A DNA stretch of 64,000 nt, taken from the NCBI GenBank assembly GCA_027490195.1, contig JAIXYN010000012.1:1-64000 (forward strand), read 5' to 3'. Below the pieces are notes generated by a model. It did no database searches and was not told the origin of the DNA. It saw only the letters and a program-made list of their open reading frames with translations. Shown piece by piece: positions 50,401 to 62,400 of the stretch (position 1 is its first letter; each line of letters begins with the position of its first letter). Origin of the DNA: Verrucomicrobiaceae bacterium (lineage in GTDB: Bacteria > Verrucomicrobiota > Verrucomicrobiia > Verrucomicrobiales > Verrucomicrobiaceae). The translations under genes were made by a program, and so were the position numbers.

Positions 50401-53400
50401 AACGCGTGACTACATTGCCGTCATCAACGGCCTCTCTCTCGGCAATCTGGTATGGCAGGACACGGATCAAAGCGGTACGCGCAATGTGGGCGAGCAGGGC
50501 ATTGGCAGCGTCTCATTGCAGCTCATCTCCACGACGGACTCAGTGATCGGCAATGGCGATGATTTGTCCCAAGGCACGACGACCACGGACGGTTCCGGTG
50601 CTTATGCCTTCACCGGACTCGCCCCTGGAAAATACTTCGTGAGGATCGCCACGCCGCCGACTGCCTTCCCTCTCTCCTCCGGCCCTCAGGCCGCGCTGGA
50701 CAATGGCGTGGACAATGACAACAACGGCGTCCAGGCAGGCGGCGTGGGCACCGCCATTGTCAGCCCCATCGTCACACTCGCCGTGGGCCGTGAACCCGGC
50801 GATGTGGTGGGCGGTATTGATGCGGACAACAGCGTGGACTTTGCTCTGCGTGCAGTTCCTGCCTCGCCCACCAACCTGCTGGAATACGAGCTGAACACCG
50901 CCAGCGGCGGCCTGCCTGCTCCTCCTAGCCTCAAGAGCTCCGCCGTGGTGAACGCCGCGAAGATCCAGATCGAGGACGACATGAACGGCCTCACCGACAT
51001 CAGCGAACCGACCAACAACGGCCCCATCCGCAGTGGTGCGCTCTCACGCCGCATGCGCGACTGGGATGCCGCCTATGACACGGGATATGATTCGACGCCG
51101 GGCACGCTGGTGCAGCGTCCGGACAACCTTTGGATTCGCTTTGACATGGACCCAACGGCCACGGGCAACATCGGCAATCTTCTCTTTGACATTTACCGTG
51201 TCGGCAGCACCGCGCCGGTGCAGGGGAGGGCCTTCCTTTCCTGGATGGAAGGATCGACTGTGCGCACGGTCACGACCAACATCTTCCAGCTCCCATCCAC
51301 CGCATCTTGGTACTCCTTGAATCTGGCATGGACCTCTTCCATCGGCGGCGCGACCACCGTGCCCACGGGATCGCAGCTCGCAGGCAAGTCCTTCATGATC
51401 GAAATCTATCTCTGGGGCGGTGATGGCTCTGGGTATGTCGACATTGACAACATCCTGCTGCAGGGCAGTGCCACCACCAATCCGCAGTCGCTGGCCATTG
51501 GCGATTTCGTCTGGGCGGACACCAACGGCAACGGCATTAAAAATCCACGCGAGCCCGGACTGCAAAACCTCACGGTGCAGTTGCTGAGCCCCGGCGCAGA
51601 CTCGCAGGCCAATACGGGTGATGATACGCTCCTCTCCACCACCACCACGGATGCAAACGGCTACTACCTCTTCAGCGGTCTGACGACGGGCAATTACTTT
51701 GTGCGTCTGCCAACGCCTGATACGATGTGGCCGACGGCCTCTCCGGGCGTGAACTTGGACAACGGCGTGGACAATGACAGCAACGGCATCCAGTCCGGCG
51801 GCGCAGGCACGGCGGTTTCCAGTCCGGTGATCAATCTGGCCTTGGGCAAGGAGCCGGGCAACCTCACCAGCGGCGGCGGCAATCAGGACATGACGGTGGA
51901 TTTCGGCTTCACCGCCGCGATGACCATGAGTAACTTTGTCTTCTCCGACAACAACAACAACGGCCTCGTTGATGTGGGTGAGACCGGCGTTGCAGGCGCT
52001 CAACTGGAACTCTTCTCCTCCACCGACACCACGGTGAACAATGTTGATGACGTGAAAGTCGGAACGACCTTCACCACGGGCAGCGACGGCCTCTACAGCT
52101 TTAGCAGACTCAGCACGGGGAGGTATTACATCAAGCTCACACCGCCGATCACGCATCCACGGCGCAGCACCACCAGCAGCAATGCGGATAATGGCATCGA
52201 CAACGACAACAACGGCGTCACGCAGTCCGCTACAGGCGCGCCGATCTTCTCGCCGATGATCACACTCTCTGCGCTGACAGAGCCGGGCAATCTGCTGGCG
52301 CCTTTTGGCGGCAACATTGACAGCACCATCGACTTCGGCCTGCGCCCCACCTTCTGCAGCCTCGGCAACCTGGTGTACAAAGATGCCAACAACAACGGCG
52401 TCTATGATGTTGGTGAAGGCGTCGGCGGTGTGCGCGTGGAATTGCTGAATGGCTCCGGTTCTTTTGTGACGAGCACGATGACGAGTACTAGCTCCAGCGT
52501 GCGCGGGCGGTATCAGTTCACCAGTGTTGTTCCGGGCTCGTATTATGTGCGTGTCCCCGCCTCTGAATTTGCCACTGGCAAGGCCTTGGTGAACACGGTT
52601 TCCATCTTCCCCGCCAGCTCGTCTGACAACGGCATTGATGACAACATCGTGGGCAATGATGACGGCATCGACAACGCGCTTCCTGCGACCAACGGAATCA
52701 GCAGCTCTCTGCTCACCTTGGTTGACAGCGGCGAGCCGATCAACAGCAACGGAGAGAGCGGGGCGTTCAACACCATCGACGACGCCGATGACAACAATGG
52801 CAACATGACCGTTGATTTCGGCTTTAAATCCAGCGGTCCGAGCGCCACAGGCTGCTATCACTTCCTGGCCATGGACTCGAACGCCGACGGCGTGCTGAGC
52901 GGGGCCACGGAATGGACTCCGGCGCAGGCCTATGATTTCAACTACACTCAGGGCGGCGTGGCTACGATGAGCAAAGCGGACATGATCTATGATGCCGCAC
53001 TCAGCCGCTTGAATCTCGACATGACGTTCAATCAGATCGGTGCCTCCAAGGTGGATGCGCTGTGGTTCCTCGTCAGCACGGGCGCGAATCCAGCGAATGA
53101 GGATCACGCCATCGTGTATGTGGACGGCATCACGCGCGCCAGCCCGACGGTGACCATTTACAAGTATGATGCAACGCTGGGCAGCCAGAGCTGGCAGACG
53201 GCGGCTAACCTGATGGTAAGCACGGTGGCCGGCAACAGCACGGCGGGAGACGTGATGCTGAACAAGGTCACGGAGGCCGGCAGCAGCGTGCGCTTCCAAT
53301 GCGTGATCGATGTGAGCCGCGTGAACAACGCGACGAACTGGAGCGCGATGGGAGTCAATCCCGGAACTTGGGAAGGCATCCAGACTGGCGGCACCACGGG

Positions 53401-56400
53401 CATGGAACTGCACATGGTGGATCTCAGCAGCGCACCGACTTATGACAGCAACGGCGCACTGACTGCATTCAGCTATGCCACGGAAGGCTCCTTCGCGACC
53501 GATCCATCCGGTGTGTTCACCATCGCCACGGAGCCGTGCTCGGTGTCGCCATGGGTGAGCGTGGGGAACGTGGTGTGGAATGACGCCAACAGCAACGGCT
53601 TGCGCGATACCGGGGAACTCGGCATCAGCGGTGCGACGGTGCAGCTCTTCAGCCCAGGTGCGGACAATGCCATCGGCGGCAGTGGCGCAAATGCCGACAC
53701 GCAGGTCGGTGCCAGCGTTCTCAGCAGCAGCACCGGGGTGTATTCCTTCGCCAATCTCGTGCCGGGTAGATACTACGTGCGTGTCACACCAACGGTGAGC
53801 GTGCCGGGTGTCAGCAGCATGGTGGTGACGCTGGACAATGACGTGGACAATGACAACAACGGCAGCCAGCCAGGCGGTCCGGGCACCTTTGTTTTCACTC
53901 CGGTGGTCGATCTTCAAGTGGGCACGGAACCCGCCACTGGCGTGGATGGCGACGGCACCAATGGCAACAACACCCTCGATATCGGCCTCTTCACCGGCAT
54001 CACCGTGGGTGACCTCGTGTGGAATGACGTCAACAACAACGGTCTTAAGGAGACCACGGAAGCCGGGGTGAGCGGCGTGCAGGTGGATCTCGTGAGCCCC
54101 GGGGCGGACAATGCCGTGGGCGGCACCGGCTTGAATGCAGACACCGTGCTGCAGACGAGCTCCACACTGAGTGGCGGCTCCTACAGCTTCAGAGTGTACA
54201 CCGGCGGCAACTACTACGTGCGCCTGACACCGCCCGCCGCCTTCTCTTTGGCCAGTAGCACCATCGTCACCGCTGACAACGGGGTGAACAATGACAGCAA
54301 CGGCTCGCAGCCGGGTGGCGCGGGTTCCGTGGTCAGCAGCATGGTGTTCGCACTGACTCCTGGTGGTGAGCCCGGCAGCACCGGCCTAACCAACACGGAA
54401 AACACCATCGACTTCGGCCTGCGCTCCTGCCCGGCGATCACCCTCTCGCCCGCGACTCTGACCAATGCGTTGAGGGGCTCAGCCTACTCCGCTACGTTCA
54501 GCGCCGCTGGCGGCAACTCTCCTTATGTATGGAGCATCAGCAGCGGTGCGCTACCGGGTGGACTGACGCTTTCGAGCGCAGGTTTGCTCAGCGGCTCGCC
54601 TACCGCAGCCACTGGAACCTACAGCTTCACGGTGAGGGCGGTGGACGCTTCCAACTGCTCCGCCACGCAGGCGATGACGATTGGTGTGGTATGCCCGGCT
54701 TTGGTTCTCTCCCCGACCTCACTGTCCTCGGTGGCGCAAAACACCGCCTTCAGTCAGCAGTTCTCCACGAGCGGCGGCACCTCGGCCTACACCTACACGC
54801 TGGCGTCTGGCACGCTCCCCACTGGCGCGACACTCTCCAGCAGCGGCCTGCTCTCCGGCACCATCACAGGTGCGCCGGGCAGCTACTCCTTTGTCGTTCG
54901 CTCCACTGATGCGAATGGCTGCGCGCTCGACACCTCCTTTACCTGGTCGGTCACCTGTCCTGCCATCTCGCTCTCGCCGACGACGGTGCCTGCGGCGACG
55001 CAGTATGCAGCCTACTCCGCGCAGACACTGACCGCCAGCAACGGCACCAGCCCCTACATCTGGAGCTTCACCGGCACCATGCCCACTGGCATGACACTGA
55101 GCAGCGGCGGCGTGCTCAGCGGCACGCCTTCCAGCGCACCGGGCAGCTACAACATCACCATCACTGCCACGGATGCCAACGGCTGCGCCAAATCCGGCGT
55201 GTATTCCATCACGGTGAACTGCCCTTCCTTCACCATAACAGCGCCGACCTTCCCGAGCGCGACGAAGAACGTGGCCTATCCGAGCCAGCAGCTCAGCGCC
55301 TCTGGCGGCACTTCACCTTACAACTGGACCCTCTCTTCTGGTGCGCTGCCCGCTGGTATGTCGATGAGCACCGCCGGTCTCATCTCCGGCACTCCGACAT
55401 CTGTCCCAGGCACCTACAATTTCACTGTCCGCGCCACGGATGCCGTGAGCTGCTCCGTCACTAGGGCACTGTCGATCGTCATTGCCTGTCCGACGCTAAA
55501 CATCACTCCGGCCACCCTTCCTGCTGGTGTGCAGTATGCCGCCTACACTCAGACACTGACGGCGGCCAGCGGCACCTCCCCCTACACGTGGACCTTGTCT
55601 TCAGGTTTGCTGCCCACCGGCATGACCTTGAGCAGCGGCGGCGTACTTGGCGGCACCCCCACAAGCCTCGGCAGCTTCACTTTCACGGTGAAGGCCACGG
55701 ACGCAGACGGCTGCTTCTCCACGAAATCCTACACCTTCACGGTGGACTATCCGCCGATCTTTATCACGCCGTCCACTCTAGGCAACGCCACGCGTCTGGT
55801 GCCTTACTTCACACAGCTCACCGCTACAGGCGGCACCGCGCCTTACACTTTCAGCAGGCTGACTGGCGCCCTGCCGACCGGCCTGTCGATCTCTACCTCA
55901 GGCGCCATCTCCGGCACCACCACAGCGGCTCCCGGCGACTACTCCTTCACGGTGCAGGCGCTGGACGTGAACGGTGCGCCGGGCACGCAGCCCTACACCA
56001 TCACCATCGTCTGTCCGACAATGACCATCTCTCCGACGACGCTGACGAACGGCGTGGTGGGTACGGCTTACACGGCCTCACTGACGGTTTCAGGCGGCAG
56101 CGCTCCCTACACCTGGAGTGTGGCCAGTGGCACGCTGCCCGCCGGACTTTCGATGAGCTCCAGCGGCCTCATTTCCGGTACACCTACCCAGGCGACGACG
56201 GCCTCCTTCACGGTGCAGGCGGTGGATTCATTCAACTGCTCCGCCTCAAAGCTCTACACGCTGGCCGTCAACTGTCCGTCCGTGAGTATCACGCCCACAT
56301 CGCTGAACAGCGCCTACTACAACATTGCCTATAGCCAGCAGCTCAGCTCCAGCGGCGGCACCGGACCCTACACGTATGCGGTGATCGCGGGCTCTCCTCC

Positions 56401-59400
56401 TGCAGGTATCACAGTCTCTTCCAGCGGATTGATTTCCGGCTCGGCCCAGGTTTATGGAGCGGCCAATTTCACCGTCCGCAGCACGGATGCCTACAACTGC
56501 TCCGCCACTCAGTCCTACTCGCTGCTGGTCAAGGGTCTCAGCCTCGGTGACACCGTCTTTGAGGACAGCAACTTCAATGGTCTGCGTGACGTGGGTGAGC
56601 CGGGCCTGAGCGGCATCACGGTGGAACTTTGGGAACCTGGTGCGGATAATGCCATCGGTGGCAGCGGCCCGAACAGCGATCTGCTTTACACCAGCACCAC
56701 CACCAATGGGCAGGGTGTTTACACTTTCATCAATCTCCAGCCCGGCACCTACTTCATGCGCGTGCTGATGCCCTCGTCCCTGAACATCATCGGCGGCAAT
56801 CCGGTGAACCTCGACAACGGCGTGGACAATGACAACAACGCCGCCTCCCAGCCCGGCGGTCCCGGCACTCCGGTCTTCTCCCCCATCGTCACACTCAGCA
56901 ACGGTGGCGAGCCGACGGTGGATGACGGCGACGCGGATACAGACAACACCATCGACTTCGGCCTCTTCCGCGGCATGAATGTAGGCAACCTCGTCTGGCA
57001 GGATACGAACGACAATGGAGTCCATGACAACGGTGAGCCCGGCATCAATGGCGTCACCGTGGAACTGTGGAATGCAGGTGCAGACAATAGCATCGGCGGC
57101 ACGGATGATGTACTGCTGAGAACCACCACCACGAGCGGTGGCGGGGCCTATCTCTTCACTTCGGTGCCGCCGCTGAAAGTCTATGTGCGCATTCCGCGTG
57201 CGCCCGCAGCGCAGCCGCTGTCCAGCAGCACCACCGCCTTTGTGGACAATGGAGTGGACAACGATGACAACGGCCTCCAGCTCAGCGGTGGCGCGGTGAA
57301 CAGCCCCGTGATCACGCTGAGCGCCGCCGATGAGCCAGGCACGGGTGGCGGCACCTATAATGAAACCACCATCGACTTTGGCTTCGTCAACATGACGCCA
57401 AGCATCTATGTGTCCGCCACGCAGGCGGACAGCATCCAGTCTTTCAATTCCAGCACGGGACTCTACTCCGGCTCTCTGGTGCCTGCCTTTGGCAACAGCC
57501 TCAGTCAGGGCAATGCAGACTATGGCGACGTGCCTTATGGCATGGAGCTGGGTCAGGACGGCAACTGGTATGTGGCTCACTACGGCGCCAGCAATCTTCG
57601 CAAGATCAGCCCCACCGGCACCGATCTCGGCACGGTGCTCAACAACAGTGCCACCAGCATGAGTTTGGTGACGCAGTTCGCCATCGGTCCAGACGGCAAC
57701 TTCTATGTCTATGATGTGAACGGCGGCCGCATCGTCCGTTTCCAGGGACCTACGGGCGCTATTCCGGGCAAGCCGATCGGTACTTCGGCACCCTACACCT
57801 TCATCACCCAGGCGGGTGTGGAAGACATGAACTTCGGCCCGGATGGCAACCTCTACCTCGTGGTGCAGACCAACGATACCCGCGAAGTGCGCCGCTACAG
57901 CACGACGACCGGCGCGCTGCTTAACACCATCGTCACAGACACTCAGCTCATTGCCATGGTGCCCGGCGGACAGTCCATCGCCTTGATCTCGGGCATCGAC
58001 ATCGAAGGCAGCACGCTCTACGGCGTCAATCGCTCCGATGGTGAAGTCTTCAGTGTCAATCTCAGCACGCCTGCCGCACCAGGACTGCCGCAGCTCATCG
58101 CCACCCTCTCCAGCGCCGGGAAAGGTGAGGTGGATACACGCGACATAGAATTCAACCCATCGAACAACAAGCTCTACATCAATGGGTATAGCTGGGGCAA
58201 GCCGGTCAACGCGGGCAGCTACAACTCCGGTGCGCTGATCAGTGTGGACATCACCGGTGCGCCCAATGGCACGGTCAATGTGTTTGAAGTGCCGATCCCA
58301 CGACCACCGGGTCCGAACTTTGAAATCTGGTCTGGACCACGTGACCTCGCTATCGGGCGGCCGTTTGCACCGCTGCCGAACTCCGTCTCCATCGGCTCTT
58401 TGGTCTGGAATGATGACAATGCCAACGGCATCCAGGATGCTGCTGAGCTCGGCATCCCCGGCGTGCGCGTGGACCTCTGGCAAGATCTGAACGGCAACTC
58501 CGCTGATGGTGCCGAGTTCCTGGTCGGCTGGACCTACACGGACAACAAAGGCTTCTACTACTTCTCCGGCCAGGCTCCGGGCGTGTATCAGCTGCAGATT
58601 CCGGAGTCGAATTTTGTGGACGGTCTGCCGCTGGCAGGCAGCGGCTTCAGCAGTCCTATTTCGTCCGTTCTGGATGACCAGATCGACGGTGATGACAGCG
58701 GTCGTCAGCCCGGCGGACCAAAGACGGTGGTGAAGAGCCCGCTGATCACGCTGACTCCTGGTGCCGAGCCCGTGGGCAACGGCTCCTCCGGTGCGGAATT
58801 TGGCCGTGGTGGCGAACTGGACAATTACACCGTGGATGCCAATGGCGACATGACGGTGGACTTCGGCTTTGTGGAGCCCGGCATCATGGGTATCGGCAAC
58901 CTCGTGTTCCTCGATGACAACGGCAACAACCGCTTCGACGTGGGCGAAGGCCGTGATGATGTCACCATCGAACTCTATCGCTGGGGCGATACTCCAGGAG
59001 TGACGTCACCTGTGGCCACGGCGGTCACCGCCAATGGTGGTCTCTACCTCTTCAGCAATCTGTGGCAGGGGCAGTACTTCATCCATCTGCCTGCCTACCA
59101 GTTCGAAGTGAGCGGAAATCTGCGCGGCCTCTATAGCCTGCCCGTCGTCACTGCAGGTGACGACAACACCGGCCAGGATGCGCTGCCGTCCGACACTCCA
59201 TGGATCACAGGCGTGAGCACTGGCATCATCAATCTCGTGCGTGATCAGGCTCCGACGGATGCGGCCGGTGAAACCGGGTTTGACTCCTCCACTGACCTCA
59301 ATGACCTCAACATCGACCTCACGGAAGACATCGGTCTCTTCCGTCCGGTGGCTCTGGGCAACATGATTTTCGGGGATAATAACTCGAACGGCCACTATGA

Positions 59401-62400
59401 CTCGGGCGAAGGCCTGCCAGGAGTGAGCGTCGAGCTCTACACCGACACGCAGTTCCCTGAGGTGGACAATCCGCTGTCCATCACCACGTCAGATGCCACG
59501 GGTCGCTACGGCTTCAGCTTCCTGCGTCCCGGCAACTACATCGTGCACATCCCGTCCTCGCAGTTCCAGTCCGGTGGCCCGCTCTACCAGCGCATCAGCA
59601 TTCTCGAAGGTCTTGTGGGTGATGACGACGTCGGTGAAGACGGCGTCAATGATGGCCTCCCAACGGACAACGGCGTCTCGTCGCTGGTGATCAGTCTCTA
59701 TCCCGGCAATGCGCCGACCAATGACAGTGGTGAGACCGGCTTTGAATACACATCTGATGACCAAAACGATGCTGCGATCGACATGACCATCGACTTTGGT
59801 TTCCAGACTCCGGTCGGCGTGGGCAATCTGGTGTTCGTGGACTCCAACCAGAACGGCAAGGCCGACTCGGGCGAAGGCGTGGACGGTGTGAATGTGGAGC
59901 TGTACCGCAGCAGCCAGACACCTGGCTTTGGCGTGCCGCTCTTCAGCCGCATCACCAGCAATGGAGGCCGTTACTTTTTCGATTCGCTGCCTGCCGGCGA
60001 CTACGTTGTGCACATTCCATATTCGGAGTTTGAGCCAGGGCGTCCGCTCAACGGTCTCTCCTCCCTCACGGGTGCCAGCAGCGCTTCCGTGGCGGTGGAT
60101 GATGAAGTGCCTGGCAGTGAAAACGGCATTGATAATGCCTCACCGTTCCTCAACGGCATCAGCAGCGCGGTCTTCACCCTGGCGGTGGATTCCGAGCCGA
60201 CGAATGCCACCGGTGAGAGTGGCAGGTTCAATGACATCGACTCGTTTGACGACAACAACTTCAACCTCACCATCGACTTCGGCTTTGAAGCCAACAATCC
60301 GAACGGCGTCGGCGTGGGCAATCTGGTATTCGTGGATCTCAACGGCAACAATGTCTATGACGCGGGTGAAGGCATCGACGGTGTCAAAGTGCAGCTCTTT
60401 AACGCGTCTGCCGATGTGAGTGTGGCCAATCCGATCGCCACTGTGATCTCGAACAACGGCGGCACCTACAACTTCAGCAATCTGGTCGAGGGCGACTACA
60501 AGATCTTCATTCCAGCTTCGGAATTCGCCGCCGGCAAACCACTCTCCGGCTGGCGCTCGTTGCCAGGTGATGGCAGTGACAATGGCGTGGATGACAACAA
60601 TGATGAAAACGGCATCGATGTGCCTGATCCCTCCGCCACCGGCGTCGTCTCCGCTCTTTTCCACCTCTCACCAGGAGATGAGCCCACCGACTCTCTCGGC
60701 GAGTTCGGCAGCAACGCCTACATGGACAATGTGAACGATGCCAACACCGACCTGACCATCGACTTCGGCTTCTTCCGTTCCGTCGCAGTCGGCAATCTGG
60801 TCTTCCAGGACGCGAACTACAATGGCCGTGCGGATGCCGGCGAAGGCGTGAGCGGTGTCACACTGGAACTCTACACCGAAGGCGCGTTCATTCCTTTCGA
60901 TGCACCGGTGGCCACCACCACCACGAATTCAGACGGCAGCTACCTCTTCTCCGACCTCACACCGGGCCGCTACTTTGTGCGCGTGCCTTCCTCGCAGTTT
61001 GACTTTGGCTCGCCGCTGTATGGCTATGCCAGCATCCTCGGCACGCAGACCAGCGATGACAATGTGGGCGAAGACGGCCTCGACGACGCCAGCCCGTCCA
61101 TCAATGGCATTCAGACCGCCGTGTTCGAACTCACCCCGACCAATGCACCGACCGGCAGTCAGGAAGGCGGCTATCAGGGCTCCAGCGACGACCTGAAGGA
61201 TGCTTCCACCAATCTCACCATCGACTTCGGCTTCGTGCTCCGCTCGGGCGTTGGCAATGCAGTCTTCAATGATCTCAACAACGACGGCATCTTTGATCCA
61301 GGCACTGAATACGGCATCGATGGCGTCACCGTCGAGCTGTGGTCCAGTCAGGCGAACGCGACGTTGGTGGGCAGCACCACCACCTCTGGTGGCGGTTTGT
61401 ACAGCTTCAGCGTGGCGCCGGGCAGCTACTATGTGCGCATTCCTGCCAGCAACTTCCAGGTTGGTGGCGCGCTGGCCAATCTGGTGCCGTCGAAGCCGGT
61501 GGCGGCAGGTTCCGGAGTGCCCACCACGACGGCGGGTGATGATGACACGAAACAGGACGGCTACACAACCGGCTCTGTGCTGGTGGATGGAGCACGCACA
61601 GCGGTCTTCACCCTCGTGCCGGGCCAGTCGCCTACCACAGCCACCACGGAAACCGGCTACTATTCCGAGTCCGATGACTTTGACGATGCAAACGTGAACC
61701 TGACGGTCGATCTTGGCTTTGCACCGAAGCCGCTGAGCGTGGGCAATCTGGTCTTCCGTGATGTGAATTCGAACGGACACTACGACAGCCAGGACTTCGG
61801 TGTGGCCGGGGTCAAAGTGCGCCTTTTCAAGGTGGGTGACAATCCAGCCACCGCCACGCCCGTGATGGAAACGACCACCGGCATCGACGGTACCTTCCTG
61901 CTGAACACCTATGAGGAAGGGCAGTACTTCCTCTACATCCCGGCCACACAGTTCACGAGCGGCGGCGCACTCTTTGGCACGACTTCCGTGACTGGCGTCG
62001 GCAGTGACGACGGTCTGGATGACGATGTGGATGAAAACAGTCAGGATGCCCTCAATCCGACGAGCACTGGCGTGAGCTCCACGGTGTTTGCACTCGGCTA
62101 TGGGACAGAGCCGCAGGGTGAGGCGGGCTTCCTCAATTCCATGGACGAGTACAATGATGCCGATGTGGATCTCTCGATCGACATGGGCTTCACAGGTGGC
62201 TCGCTGCCCAGCCTGATGAACATCGGCAACCTCGTCTTCAATGACGCCAACAACAACGGCGTGGCGGATGCGGGTGAAGGGGTCTCCGGTGTCTGGATGC
62301 TGCTGTATGCCGGCAGCGGCACGGCGGGGTCCACCAGCTTCATCCGCAGCACCCTCACGGATGCCAGTGGCCGCTACTTCTTCACCAATCTCAGCCCAGG

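Noticed and set aside
51044-53917. 957-aa minus-strand ORF (and 745 aa at 56246-58483, 495 aa at 60929-62416, 345 aa at 30770-31807, 309 aa at 46169-47098)
   Set aside because: Antisense shadows of the giant gene. Low-complexity His/Arg/Ala-rich translations with no domain signature, while the + frame carries clear SdrD_B, PA14, LamG and Ig motifs.
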